Notes: a model not told the origin generated them from the sequence alone. 64,000 bases of DNA from Gemmatimonadota bacterium (GCA_020161135.1 JAIUOB010000003.1:372001-436000); one strand, 5' to 3'. Positions 1 through 9,923 are shown, counted from the stretch's first letter. A program made the numbers and translations.

Positions 1-392
1 CCCAGCGGAATGTCGAGCGCGGTCAGCCAGACCGGCGCTGGCGCGATCGCGCGGGCGGCAGGGGCGGCGGCGACGGCGACATCGGGAACCAGGCCAGGAG
101 CGATGGTCCGCGGTGCGGGGAGCGGCGGTGGCGCCGGCGGGGGCGGGGGCGGGGCGGGCTCGTGCGCCGCCCCCTCGCTGCCGTTCGCCGGCCCTGTCGC
201 CACGCTCCGGGGCGCTGCCGACGCGGAGCGGGCACTGGTGCCCGCGTCACCGCGCGCTCGACTGCCCTGCCCTCGGCTCATGCCGACGACCTTCAGCACC
301 TCCTCGAGCGGAAGTGCGTCGAGCACGAACTCGGATTCGCCGAGCTCACGCCGCTGTTCGAGGTAGCGCCGGAGCCGGTCGCGGGCGTCCAC
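1..392 (-). CDS. N-terminal part of a protein, possibly a family 4 uracil-DNA glycosylase
   Basis: The minus-strand frame is open from a GTG at 392 to the left edge, giving about 130 residues with no stop. The first 20 residues read like the helical lead-in VDARDRLRRYLEQRRELG, which resembles the N-terminal extension of family 4 (Fe-S) uracil-DNA glycosylases. An Ala/Pro-rich linker with a run of prolines follows. The catalytic domain would lie beyond the window, so the family call rests on the lead-in alone. No Shine-Dalgarno-like sequence is obvious at the GTG. It lies downstream of rpoZ on the same strand, behind a strong hairpin. Base composition is ordinary for the window. The enzyme name is tentative; coding status is fairly secure. 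Confidence 0.45.
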   Translation of the reverse strand, partial: MDARDRLRRYLEQRRELGESEFVLDALPLEEVLKVVGMSRGQGSRARGDAGTSARSASAAPRSVATGPANGSEGAAHEPAPPPPPPAPPPLPAPRTIAPGLVPDVAVAAAPAARAIAPAPVWLTALDIPL

Positions 393-428
393 GTCGATGA
401 TCCCGGGATGGCGGGTGGGGAGACGACG

Positions 429-459
429 CGCCGCGCCGGGACAGGGTCCCGGCGCGGCG
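429..459 (-). terminator. Strong hairpin downstream of rpoZ
   Basis: A perfect 14-bp inverted repeat with a 3-nt loop (arms 429-442 and 446-459) lies between the rpoZ stop and the next gene. There is no clean U-tract on the minus strand, so it may be a factor-assisted or partial terminator, or a stability hairpin for the gmk-rpoZ mRNA. Confidence 0.5.
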
Positions 460-480
460 TGATGCAGGATCGGGAACGGC

Positions 481-690
481 TCAGGCGGCCGGGCTGCGCC
501 GCGGCACCACCTTGTACTCGATGTCGCCGTTCGAGAGCTCCTCGAGCGCGCGCGTCGTGAGCTTCTTCTCGTGCAGCGATCGCTCGCGCGGGAACTCGTT
601 GAGCTTGCGGGCGAACTTGGCCGCAATGAGCACGCTCAGATACTTGTTGGCCGCGTGCTGCGACACTTCCTTCGGCGTGAACACCTGCAT
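481..690 (-). CDS. rpoZ: DNA-directed RNA polymerase omega subunit
   Basis: A 69-residue protein starting at ATG 690. It has the omega-type conserved stretch in the first 45 residues (NKYLSVLIAAKFARKLN) and a short charged tail ending in PRRSPAA. Omega assists assembly of beta-prime into RNA polymerase. It lies 2 bp after gmk, the common gmk-rpoZ order seen in many bacteria, so the two are probably co-transcribed and translationally linked. Length is typical for short omegas. Confidence 0.93.
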   Translation of the reverse strand: MQVFTPKEVSQHAANKYLSVLIAAKFARKLNEFPRERSLHEKKLTTRALEELSNGDIEYKVVPRRSPAA

Positions 691-692
691 GG

Positions 693-1340
693 TCAGCTAC
701 CCCGGCTGAAATCGTGAATTTCCCGTTCGAGATCGGCGATCAACCCTTCGACCTGCGCCTCGACCTCGTGCACCCGGTCGTGTCGCAGCCCTTCGGCGTC
801 GATGATCGCACTCACCTGATCGACGGCCCGTTCGAGGTTGTCATTGACCACGACGTAGTGGTAATGCCCCACCTCTCCCAACTCCGACCGCGCGTTGCGC
901 AGCCGCACCAGCAACTTCTCCCGATCTTCGCTGCCCCGGGCGGCGAGGCGTGACAGCAGCACCTCCCCCGAAGGCGGCAGCACGAAGATCAGCACCGTGT
1001 CCGGGAACGCGGCGTGGAACTGCCGAGCACCCTGCACATCGATGTCCATGAGCACGTGGCGACCCGCCTCGAGCACCCGCCGCACTTCGGCCCGGAGCGT
1101 CCCGTACAGATTGCCGTGGACCTCGGCCCACTCCGCGAACTCCCCGGCATCGCGGGCCGCCAGGAACGACTCCCGGGTCAGAAACCGGTAGTCCCGCCCG
1201 TCGACCTCGCCCGGCCGGGGCGCTCGCGTCGTGCAACTCACAGAATAACCGATATCGCCCCGCCGCTCCAGCAGCCGTCGGGCGATCGTCGTCTTTCCGC
1301 CACCCGATGGAGCGGACAGGATGACCGGAAAGGTGCTCAC
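693..1340 (-). CDS. gmk: Guanylate kinase
   Basis: A 215-residue cytosolic enzyme that phosphorylates GMP to GDP with ATP. The P-loop is visible at residues 12-17 (SGGGKT), followed by the GMP-binding S-x-T-T-R-x-P-R region (CTTRAPRPGE). The start is a GTG at 1340 that overlaps the yicC stop as GTGA, which indicates translational coupling; the sequence just before the P-loop leaves no better start. Length matches the family (about 205-215). It sits in a yicC-gmk-rpoZ operon. Confidence 0.96.
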   Translation of the reverse strand: MSTFPVILSAPSGGGKTTIARRLLERRGDIGYSVSCTTRAPRPGEVDGRDYRFLTRESFLAARDAGEFAEWAEVHGNLYGTLRAEVRRVLEAGRHVLMDIDVQGARQFHAAFPDTVLIFVLPPSGEVLLSRLAARGSEDREKLLVRLRNARSELGEVGHYHYVVVNDNLERAVDQVSAIIDAEGLRHDRVHEVEAQVEGLIADLEREIHDFSRGS

Positions 1341-2212
1341 TCGAGGTTCTCGACCTGCTCGCGGATGCGCTCGAGCTCCTCTTTGAGCCCGACCACTTCG
1401 TGCTGAATGGCCGCGTCGGCCGCTTTGCTCCCGGTGGTGTTGGCCTCCCGGAGCATCTCCTGGAGGAGGAAGCCCAGCCGGCGTCCGACGCCCTCCGGGC
1501 CGGGCTCACGCAGGGCCTGCCGAAACGCCGCGATATGCGACCGGAATCGGTCCAGCTCTTCCGCCACGTCCATCCGGTCGGCGAGCAGCGCGATCTCCTG
1601 GGCCATGCGCCCTTCGTCCAGTGCGATGCCGTCGGCGAGGTCGCGGACCGTGGTGCGAAGCCGATCCCGGTGGGCCACGAGACGTTCGGGCGCCCGCAGG
1701 GCGATGCGGTCGAGGGCGTCGGCGACGACCGCCAACCGCTCCTCGAGGATCGACGTCAGCCGTGCCCCCTCGTCCGCGCGGGCCGTGGCGAGCGCCGCGA
1801 GGGCCCGGTCGACGATCGCGAGCAGGGCATCCGGCGACTCCGGTGCCGCCTCCTCGCGCTGCGCACCCAGCACGTCGGGCATCCGCAGCACGCTCGCCAG
1901 GTCGACGCCGCCCGACAGGCCATGGCGCTCGACCAGCGCATGCAACTGCTGCGCGACCGCCGCGAAGCGCACCTCGTCGATGGCCATCGGTGCGTCGGTC
2001 GCCCGTTCGGCGCGCGCGGTGAGGGTGACGTGCCCGCGACTCACCCGCGCGCGCATGGCCTCGCGCACCTCGCCCTCCCATCGGGCATGGCTCGACGGGA
2101 GCTTGATCGAGGGGGAAAAGAAACGGTGGTTGACGGTCCGTACTTCGACCACCACACGGGACGTGCCGACCACGCCGTCCGCGAGGCCGAAGCCGGTCAT
2201 GGAGCGTATCAT
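1337..2212 (-). CDS. yicC: YicC family endoribonuclease-like protein
   Basis: A 291-residue protein with the family N-terminus IRSMTGFG and a C-terminal acidic/hydrophobic segment with EMLREANTTGSKA, typical of the YicC_N and DUF1732 halves. E. coli YicC has been linked to RNA decay; the exact role here is inferred from family. ATG 2212 is chosen, although the in-frame ATG at residue 5 is possible. Its TGA overlaps the gmk GTG start. It is preceded by a 43-bp gap from an outer-membrane protein gene on the same strand. Confidence 0.9.
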   Translation of the reverse strand: MIRSMTGFGLADGVVGTSRVVVEVRTVNHRFFSPSIKLPSSHARWEGEVREAMRARVSRGHVTLTARAERATDAPMAIDEVRFAAVAQQLHALVERHGLSGGVDLASVLRMPDVLGAQREEAAPESPDALLAIVDRALAALATARADEGARLTSILEERLAVVADALDRIALRAPERLVAHRDRLRTTVRDLADGIALDEGRMAQEIALLADRMDVAEELDRFRSHIAAFRQALREPGPEGVGRRLGFLLQEMLREANTTGSKAADAAIQHEVVGLKEELERIREQVENLE

Positions 2213-2255
2213 CGTGGCGGCAATGAAACCCGGGCGGACGGGGCGGTCAACCGGA

Positions 2256-4202
2256 TCAGTTCCAGAACTCCCAGCGCAGGCCGTACATCTGCACGGCCGG
2301 CGGCATCGTGATGCCGCGGATCTGCTCGTACTGTCCGCCGGTGAGGTTGCGGTACTGGTAGAACAGCGTGCCCCGCTGGATCCGGATCTCGAGCAGCGCC
2401 GTGATGACCTGCGCCACCTCCGCCACCCGGATGTTCTCCGGGTCCGTGTCCACGCCGTAGAGGAACGGCGTCGAGGCGCGGCGGTCGTAGATGAGCCGGG
2501 CGTTGATGCCGAACTCTCCCTTCGGGAACCGACGCCGCCAGTCGCTGATGAGCGCCAGCTCGGTGCGCACCTGCAGGCTCGGACGGTTGTACTTGGCCAC
2601 GTCCCACCGCATCACCTGGGCGTCGAGATGGACGTCCTTGTACAGGCGGCCCACCACCGACCCGACGATCGCCTGCGCGGCAACCGTCGCCATGGGGCGA
2701 GCCGGCGTGCCGAGCAGCGGGATGTTGGCATAGTCCGCGGCCCCATCGCGCACGATGCCACCGCCCCACCAGAGGCCACGCCAGCGCACCGCCGCCTCCG
2801 TGCGCAGCGACGACGAGGTGCGACGCAGCGAGTCTTCCGGTGTGCGTGTTGCATGCGCAGCCACGACACGCATCCACGGGAGCGGACGCGCGCGCAGCGT
2901 GAACTCCTGGCGGTCGGTCGAGTCGCGACCATTGCGCTCGATCCAGGTGCCCAGATCGAAGGCGCGCCACGAGAGCCCCGCACGCAACGCCGGCGCATGC
3001 CGTCGGGCGCCGTCGATCAGGCGCACGCGATCGGTGAGTGACGCGTTCCACCAGCCCCCACGATAGCCCACCGCGACGAGTTGCTGGGTGCGCGACGCGA
3101 TCGAGTCCCCCACCGTGGTGCTGTCGTCGTCGGTCCCCGTGCCGGTGCCGCCTGCGGACTCCGACGTGTCAGCGACATCGAGCTTGGTGCGCAGCGCCTG
3201 CACGATCGCGTGCGACCACCACCCGCGTGCCGTGTCGCCGTAGCCCACCCGCAGATAGCCCTCACGCCGCGCGCCCTTGTAGGCCGTGAGGTCGGTGAAC
3301 CCCTCGCGGGCCGTGTGCCCGTCGCGCTCGCGCGTGACGGCGTTGCCCCAGGCGTCGATGCCCAGGCGACCGCGCGACCAGCCGACGCGACCGTTGATGC
3401 CCTGCACCGTGCCATCGCTGCGCACGCGCGTGCTGCGCGTGTTGCCGAACGCCGACACGCGACCCGTCTGCGTCGCGATCTGCTGTCCGCCGAGCTGCAG
3501 CGACATGCCGTTGCGCCACCGTCGTGCGAAGAGGCCGCGAAAGGCGTTGGTGTTCAGGTCGCCGGTGAAGACGTCGACCCGCGTGTACGGAATGGTCTTG
3601 GTGACCGTGCTGGAGCGCATCCACACACGCACCTCGCCCGCCGTGCGCTCGATGACCAACTCGTCGAGGGGCCAGAGCGGAATGTCGGTGAGATCTTCCG
3701 TGCCTTGGCCGCGCGCGTCCAGCGGATCGAGCTCGACGCCGTCGACGAAGAGCCGGAGCCGCTGGGCCTCCCCGAAGACGCTGGCGACGTGCAATCCCGC
3801 CACCCAGCCGCTGCGATAGGTCGTCACGCCAGGCACCCGATCGAGCAGGTCGGCCAGATTCACCGCCCCGCTGGACATGATCTCCTCGCGCGTGAGACGC
3901 AGCCGATCGGTGATCTCGGTCGAGGCAGGCAGCTCGAAGCGTGGCAGCGGCGGGCGGAGCGTGTCGGCCTCGAGCGCGCGCTGGATGCTGTCGGTGCGCG
4001 CAAGGATGCGTTCGCGCTCCACCGAATCGGCGCGCGCCTTGGCCTTGATGCTGTCGCCGGCGGACACGGGCGGCTGTCGCGTCGTGCTGTCACGCCGCGT
4101 GGTATCCGTGCGCACCTGCGCGCCGCTGACGCAGGGAACGACTGCCGCCAGCAGGAGGCCCACTGCGACGCGAAGCGCCGTCTGCACGCGGCGAGCGCGC
4201 AT
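2256..4202 (-). CDS. TonB-dependent receptor plug-domain outer-membrane protein
   Basis: A 648-residue protein with an N-terminal signal peptide (hydrophobic stretch about residues 9-28, ending near VSGAQ). A Lys/Arg/Asp-rich linker follows, then a plug-like domain (about 90-200) with the DLLDRVPGV and LFVDGVEL motifs of TonB receptor plugs. The rest is beta-strand-rich and ends in an aromatic residue series (LRWEFWN), as in outer-membrane barrels. It is short for a full receptor, so it may be a reduced barrel. ATG 4202 lies 2 bp after the pepA stop; a GTG at 4208 is an alternative. The substrate cannot be told from sequence. Confidence 0.75.
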   Translation of the reverse strand: MRARRVQTALRVAVGLLLAAVVPCVSGAQVRTDTTRRDSTTRQPPVSAGDSIKAKARADSVERERILARTDSIQRALEADTLRPPLPRFELPASTEITDRLRLTREEIMSSGAVNLADLLDRVPGVTTYRSGWVAGLHVASVFGEAQRLRLFVDGVELDPLDARGQGTEDLTDIPLWPLDELVIERTAGEVRVWMRSSTVTKTIPYTRVDVFTGDLNTNAFRGLFARRWRNGMSLQLGGQQIATQTGRVSAFGNTRSTRVRSDGTVQGINGRVGWSRGRLGIDAWGNAVTRERDGHTAREGFTDLTAYKGARREGYLRVGYGDTARGWWSHAIVQALRTKLDVADTSESAGGTGTGTDDDSTTVGDSIASRTQQLVAVGYRGGWWNASLTDRVRLIDGARRHAPALRAGLSWRAFDLGTWIERNGRDSTDRQEFTLRARPLPWMRVVAAHATRTPEDSLRRTSSSLRTEAAVRWRGLWWGGGIVRDGAADYANIPLLGTPARPMATVAAQAIVGSVVGRLYKDVHLDAQVMRWDVAKYNRPSLQVRTELALISDWRRRFPKGEFGINARLIYDRRASTPFLYGVDTDPENIRVAEVAQVITALLEIRIQRGTLFYQYRNLTGGQYEQIRGITMPPAVQMYGLRWEFWN

Positions 4203-4204
4203 GT

Positions 4205-5698
<1,494 letters not shown>

Positions 5699-5773
5699 GG
5701 AGCGAGACAGGAGATCCTGAGGGTGGAAAGGACGATGCCCGGACCCCTCGAGGGGATCCGGGCATCGCGACAA

Positions 5774-5845
<72 letters not shown>

Positions 5846-5954
5846 TCGGTTGTTTCGATGCCACGTGCACGGCACCGACTGGCCACCGAGGACGACATAC
5901 GGCGACCTGCCGTCACCCGTTGATGGCGTTCTGCCTACCTGGCGGCGGACGCGA

Positions 5955-6038
5955 TGCCCAGAGTGGGGGTCGAACCCACAAGACCTTGCGGTCGGGGGAT
6001 TTTGAGTCCCCTGCGTCTGCCAATTCCGCCATCTGGGC
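5955..6038 (-). tRNA. tRNA-Leu (anticodon CAA)
   Basis: An 84-nt class II tRNA on the minus strand. The acceptor GCCCAGA pairs with TCTGGGC, the anticodon loop CTCAAAA is held by a GGGGA/TCCCC stem, a long variable arm follows (GACCGCAAGGTC region), and the T-loop is GGTTCGACCCC. CCA is not encoded. It lies 109 bp from tRNA-Asn and is probably co-transcribed with it. Confidence 0.96.
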
Positions 6039-6149
6039 GCACCACGTCCCGCCGACCGCTGGCGACCGCGTGGAGATTACACTACCCGCCCCGCAGGCGC
6101 TACGGTCCGTCGACGAAGATTGTGCGCGCGGCGACCGCGCGTGGGGACG

Positions 6150-6782
6150 TCAGCGGCCGCCGCGGCGTCCGTAGCCGTTGGACGTGCCGGGGGAGCCCGG
6201 AGGGCGCTTGCCCGAGTCGTTGGGGAAGCCCATGCGGCGCTGTTGCACCTCCTGCATGCCGCGGCGCAGCTCCTCCTGGAGCGCGAAATAGCGTGCGCGT
6301 TGCAGCGGCGACAGGAACTTCGCCAGCTCGCGCTGCTCCTGCTCCTGCAGTTCGAGGCGACGCCGCTCGAGCCGCGGCATCTGGTCCAGCAGCTCGTTGA
6401 GACGCGCTTCGTTCGCGCGATCGCCGGCGAGGAGTTCACGCCGCATGCCGAAGCGCGCCGCGAGCTCGTCGCGCCGCAAGGCACGACGCCCCTCCTCGGT
6501 GCGTGTCGCCACCTCGCGCAGCCTGACGGACTGCTCGTCGGTGAGGCCAAGGCGCTGCTTCACCATCGCCTCGACCCGATCCATGAACTGCTTCTCGAGC
6601 TCGAGACGGCGCGGATCGTCGGGACGCATGCCGCGCATGCTGCGCGGATCCATCCCACGCCCGCCGCCGGACGTGCCCGTGGGCGGGGTCGGCGGCGGAG
6701 CGCCGCCCTGCGCGACGGCGGGCGAGGGCAACGCGAGCGCGAGCGCGGTCAGTGCAGCGAGCACGTGGCGGGTGTGGCTCAT
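6150..6782 (-). CDS. Secreted Spy/CpxP-like (LTxxQ-type) periplasmic protein
   Basis: A 210-residue protein with a clear signal peptide (MSHTRHVLAALTALALAL, cleavage near AVAQ). A Pro/Gly-rich linker follows, then a helical region rich in Arg/Glu/Leu with an LTDEQ motif and many Met/Arg residues, like Spy/CpxP or periplasmic metal-sensor proteins. The C-terminus is Gly/Arg-rich. ATG 6782 overlaps the anti-sigma stop as ATGA, so it is the third gene of the sigma/anti-sigma operon. By analogy it may be an envelope-stress chaperone or a sensor that feeds the anti-sigma; this is inference. Confidence 0.65.
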   Translation of the reverse strand: MSHTRHVLAALTALALALPSPAVAQGGAPPPTPPTGTSGGGRGMDPRSMRGMRPDDPRRLELEKQFMDRVEAMVKQRLGLTDEQSVRLREVATRTEEGRRALRRDELAARFGMRRELLAGDRANEARLNELLDQMPRLERRRLELQEQEQRELAKFLSPLQRARYFALQEELRRGMQEVQQRRMGFPNDSGKRPPGSPGTSNGYGRRGGR

Positions 6783-7450
6783 TCGAGCGACCCGCCGCGG
6801 GCTGCGACCATCGGTAGCGTCGGCATGGGTTCGGTGCTCGACGCGCCGTCCCACTTGTCGAGCCGCTCGAGCATCGCCTGCAACTCCGCCTCGGTGTAGT
6901 CGCCGACGTCGCCGTACGAGATGGGCACCGAACGCGTGGATCGCGCCGGATCGGGCTCGGCCGGCTCGACCACCGCCAGCGTGGACGACGGGGCTGCGGC
7001 GAGCACCGAGAGCGTGTCGGCCCGCAACGCGACCGAGGGGGATTCCTGGACCGCGGTGATGCCGCGGCGCGCGATGACCACCGACATGCTGCCGGCCACG
7101 ACGACCCCGGCGACCGCGGCGACGCGCAGCAATGCGGTGCCCTGCAGCCAGCGACGCGACGGCGTCCGCGCGGCCACAGCCGGGCGCGGCGCCGGCGATG
7201 ACGTGTGCAACTGCAGCGCGGGGCGCTGGGCCACCGGCGGTGCCGGCAACGCGGACACGATGCGCGACACGTTCACGGCGACGGGTGCCGGACGTGCCTC
7301 ACGTACCTGACGCAGCAGCACCAGGTCGGCTTCGCACGCTCCACACACGGCAAGATGCGCAACCACCCGCGACCGATCGGCATCGCCAAGCGACGCCGAC
7401 AGGAAGTCGGGGAGCAGGTCCTGCACCTCGGGGTTGCGGCACTCAGTCAT
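6779..7450 (-). CDS. Anti-sigma factor with N-terminal zinc-finger domain
   Basis: A 223-residue membrane protein. Residues 3-45 form a ZAS-type domain with H32-x3-C36-x2-C39 (HLAVCGAC), which in this family binds zinc and the cognate ECF sigma factor. A Pro/Ala-rich linker and a single membrane segment (about 106-127) follow, then a roughly 95-residue extracytoplasmic domain. It overlaps the sigma gene by 8 bp and the Spy-like gene by 4 bp. Expected to hold the sigma factor inactive at the inner membrane until envelope stress or thiol/metal signals release it. Confidence 0.85.
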   Translation of the reverse strand: MTECRNPEVQDLLPDFLSASLGDADRSRVVAHLAVCGACEADLVLLRQVREARPAPVAVNVSRIVSALPAPPVAQRPALQLHTSSPAPRPAVAARTPSRRWLQGTALLRVAAVAGVVVAGSMSVVIARRGITAVQESPSVALRADTLSVLAAAPSSTLAVVEPAEPDPARSTRSVPISYGDVGDYTEAELQAMLERLDKWDGASSTEPMPTLPMVAARGGSLE

Positions 7451-7997
7451 CGAGAAACTCCTTCACCGCGCGCATGGCGTTGTGATAATGCACCCGGGCC
7501 GATCCCTCTGTCGTGTCGAGGATCTCGGCGATGTCCCGGTAACTCCGTCCTTCCTGCACCCGCAGCGTGAACACGTCCCGTTGCAGGCGGGTGAGCCGAC
7601 CAAGCGCATCGTTGACGCGCTGCGCCGCCTCATCGGCGACGAGCGTGTCGAGCGCGTTGTAGCCCGTCGCCGCCTGCCCGTCGTCGATCTCCACCTCCTG
7701 CCGGCGACGCGCCGAAGCTCGTCGTCGGTCGATCACCAACCGTCGTTCGATGGTGAAGAGCCACGTGCGCAAGGAGCTGTCGGATCGGAACTGATCCATG
7801 GCCCCAAAGGCGCGAATGAACGTGTCCTGCACCAGCTCGTCCACATCCTGCGTCACCCCGAGGCGACCCGCGAAGCGCGCGAGGGCATCGGCATGCCGCT
7901 CGACGATCTCCGTGGCCGCCCGTTCGTCACCAGCCAGCCAGCGAGCGATGAGCGTGCTGTCGACCGTCGGCTCCTCGCGCGATTCGGCATGGGTCAT
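7443..7997 (-). CDS. RNA polymerase ECF sigma factor
   Basis: A 184-residue sigma-70 family protein. Region 2 (about 20-90) contains DVDELVQDTFIRAF and the -10-recognising helix FRSDSSLRTWLFTIERRLVIDRRR. Region 4 (about 125-180) contains LTRLQRDVFTLRVQEGRSY and an HTH ending EGSARVHYHNAMRAV. ATG 7997 gives MTHAESRE; translations running further upstream are not sigma-like. Likely autoregulated with its anti-sigma and Spy-like neighbours. A GCTTAACGT -10-like element lies on the minus strand at about 8032-8040. Confidence 0.9.
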   Translation of the reverse strand: MTHAESREEPTVDSTLIARWLAGDERAATEIVERHADALARFAGRLGVTQDVDELVQDTFIRAFGAMDQFRSDSSLRTWLFTIERRLVIDRRRASARRRQEVEIDDGQAATGYNALDTLVADEAAQRVNDALGRLTRLQRDVFTLRVQEGRSYRDIAEILDTTEGSARVHYHNAMRAVKEFLDD

Positions 7998-8114
7998 GGG
8001 CGCCGACCAGTGAGACGCCGCGCCGGGACGGACGTTAAGCCGCTCCCGGCGTTGACGAGCCGCTCCCCGCCCGCGAGGTTCGCCCGCACCCTTTCCCCTG
8101 CCCCAGCACGTGCC

Positions 8115-8810
8115 ATGACGGAGATCATCGCCCATCGCGGCGCTTCCCGGGAGTCCCCCGAGAACACCCTCGCTGCGTTCGCGGCCGCCCTGCGGCAGGG
8201 CGCCGACGGCATCGAGCTGGACGTCCACGCCAGTCGCGATGGGGTGCTGGTGGTCCACCACGACGCCGATGTGGCCCCCAACCCGCATACGCCGGGCGTG
8301 CGCGTGCCCCTGGCGTCCCTCACAGCCGCCGAGATCGCGGCGCTCCCCCGCGGCCCCGACCGCGCCATCCCGACGCTCGATGCGGTGTGCGCCCTGGTCG
8401 GGAGCGCCGCTCGGCTGTACGTGGAGGTGAAGGCATCGGGCGTGGCCCCGCTCGTGGCCGCCGCGATCGACCGGCACCCGGACGTGCGGATGGCGGTGCA
8501 TGCCTTCGACCATCGGCTGCCGGTGGCGGTACGCTCGATGCGTCCGGGCACGTCGATCGGCCTGCTGAGCGCGTCGTACCCCCTCGACGTCGCGGCGTGG
8601 GTCGGGAGCGTGCAAGCGGAGGCGTTCTGGCAGCACGCCGACCTGGTGGACGCGGCTCTCGTGCAGGCGGTGCACAGCATGGGCGCGCGGCTCATCTGCT
8701 GGACGGTGAACGACGCCCCCCGCGCCAGACAACTGGTGGCGTGGGGGGCGGATGCGTTGTGCAGTGATGTGCCCGGCGCGATCCGGGCTGCCGTCACGCC
8801 GACGGGCTAG
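8115..8810 (+). CDS. Glycerophosphodiester phosphodiesterase
   Basis: A 231-residue GDPD-family TIM barrel. IAHRGAS near the N-terminus supplies the catalytic His, ENTLAAF and IELDVHASRDGVLVVHHD supply metal ligands and the second His, and LYVEVK is a later ligand. Family enzymes hydrolyse glycerophosphodiesters to glycerol-3-phosphate and an alcohol. No signal peptide is seen, so it is probably cytosolic. ATG 8115 begins MTEIIAHRG. It is divergent from the sigma operon, and its last 17 bp overlap the 3' end of the convergent small gene. Confidence 0.9.
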   Translation: MTEIIAHRGASRESPENTLAAFAAALRQGADGIELDVHASRDGVLVVHHDADVAPNPHTPGVRVPLASLTAAEIAALPRGPDRAIPTLDAVCALVGSAARLYVEVKASGVAPLVAAAIDRHPDVRMAVHAFDHRLPVAVRSMRPGTSIGLLSASYPLDVAAWVGSVQAEAFWQHADLVDAALVQAVHSMGARLICWTVNDAPRARQLVAWGADALCSDVPGAIRAAVTPTG

Positions 8811-9114
8811 CGGGCGGCGGCGGCGGCGGTGCGCCTTCGCCGGCGGCCTTGGCGGCTGCGAGGTCGGACTCGAGGCGGCGGGCCTCGCTGTCCTTGGCTC
8901 GCAGGGCGTCCATGAGCCGGGCGCGGGCGTCGGCGTCGAGCTCGCCGCCGGCCTCGAGCGCGCGGAAGACCGCATAGCCAAGCGCCTCGGCCGCCTTGTC
9001 GGCCGTTTCACGGGCGCGATAAGCGTCGAGGCGCAGCTTGCCTTCATCGAAGACGTCTTGGGCCGCGTTGGCGGCCTTGTCGATGCCCTGCTTGACCTTG
9101 TCCCAGATGGCCAT
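8794..9114 (-). CDS. Small helical protein of unknown function
   Basis: A 106-residue protein that I do not recognise. ATG 9114 is chosen because AGGAG lies just upstream. The sequence MAIWDKVKQGIDKAANAAQD begins a long amphipathic helical region rich in Ala/Arg/Glu/Asp, and the tail is Ala/Pro-rich (PPPPPPASPSA). No signal peptide or membrane segment. It follows rpmA by 58 bp on the same strand and converges with the phosphodiesterase gene, overlapping it by 17 bp. Confidence 0.7.
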   Translation of the reverse strand: MAIWDKVKQGIDKAANAAQDVFDEGKLRLDAYRARETADKAAEALGYAVFRALEAGGELDADARARLMDALRAKDSEARRLESDLAAAKAAGEGAPPPPPPASPSA

Positions 9115-9172
9115 GGATCGCTCCTGAAAATGCGAAGGGGATGCCAACCCTACGGCCAACCGGGGCAGGAAG

Positions 9173-9454
9173 TTACGCCTCGACCGTCTCCTCGACGTAC
9201 GTCACGGGGACGACGTTGACCTTGTAGGCCTTCTTGCTCTTGTGCGCGAACTGCACGACGCCGTCGACGAGCGAGTAGATCGTGTAGTCAGTGCCCATGC
9301 CGACGTTGGCACCCGGATGCCACTTGGTGCCGCACTGGCGCAGGATAATGTTGCCGGCCGTGACGAACTCGCCGCCGTACTTCTTGATGCCGCGGTACTT
9401 CGGGTTCGAATCGCGGCCGTTGCGGGAGGAGCCGACGCCTTTCTTGTGTGCCAT
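9173..9454 (-). CDS. rpmA: 50S ribosomal protein L27
   Basis: A 93-residue protein starting [16 protein letters not shown], the standard L27 N-terminus, with [14 protein letters not shown] and the [15 protein letters not shown] core. The N-terminal tail reaches the peptidyl transferase centre in L27 proteins; there is no Firmicutes-type N-terminal extension. It follows rplU by 53 bp in the usual rplU-rpmA pair. Confidence 0.97.
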   Translation of the reverse strand: MAHKKGVGSSRNGRDSNPKYRGIKKYGGEFVTAGNIILRQCGTKWHPGANVGMGTDYTIYSLVDGVVQFAHKSKKAYKVNVVPVTYVEETVEA

Positions 9455-9507
9455 GACGAATACTCCGGTAGGGGCGCGCGCCGCAGGGCGGCACGCACCT
9501 CAGGCGA

Positions 9508-9825
9508 TCAGCCGAGGGTGATGTCCTTGATGCGGACTTCCGTGAACTTCTGCCGGTGGCCCTGCTTGCGGGCGTAGTTCTTCCGGCGCTTGAACTTGAA
9601 GACGATGATCTTGTCGTCGAGACCGTGCTTGACGATCTCCGCCGTGACGCGCGCCCCGGCGAGGGTCGGCACGCCCAGCTTGACCTGCGAGCCGTCGGAG
9701 CCGAGCAGCACGTCGTTGAACTCGACGGCGGTGCCCGCCTCACCCAGCAGCGAGGGGATGCGAAGGGTCTTGCCCGGCTCGGCGCGGAACTGCTTTCCGC
9801 CCGTGCGGATGATGGCGTAGCTCAT
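9508..9825 (-). CDS. rplU: 50S ribosomal protein L21
   Basis: A 105-residue protein starting [18 protein letters not shown], with the C-terminal [16 protein letters not shown] motif that binds 23S rRNA. ATG 9825 is preceded by GGAAAG. Together with rpmA it forms a two-gene transcription unit behind a promoter embedded in an inverted repeat (9852-9893), and it follows the RNase E/G gene, a frequent arrangement. Confidence 0.97.
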   Translation of the reverse strand: MSYAIIRTGGKQFRAEPGKTLRIPSLLGEAGTAVEFNDVLLGSDGSQVKLGVPTLAGARVTAEIVKHGLDDKIIVFKFKRRKNYARKQGHRQKFTEVRIKDITLG

Positions 9826-9851
9826 AGGTCTTTCCGGTTTCGTGCGTTCCA

Positions 9852-9893
9852 AACAGAGCCTAGAAGCATAGTTAGGCCCTGTTCCAGTGTCCA
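9852..9893 (-). promoter_or_regulatory. rplU-rpmA promoter overlapping an inverted repeat
   Basis: On the minus strand TGGACA (9888-9893) and TATGCT (9865-9870) are spaced by 17 bp, a good sigma-70-type promoter with a start near 9858 and a leader of roughly 33 nt. An 11-bp inverted repeat (arms 9873-9883 and 9852-9862, one G-U pair if transcribed, 10-nt loop) is centred on the -10. It may be an operator, the rng terminator, or both. There is no strong U-tract. Confidence 0.5.
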
Positions 9894-9923
9894 GTGGTGG
9901 ACCGTGCGGGGCGGTTGGGCCCC

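Noticed and set aside
429..459. REP/insertion-sequence terminal repeat
   Set aside because: Single perfect hairpin at a gene end with no partner copy or transposase nearby; a transcript-end structure explains it better.
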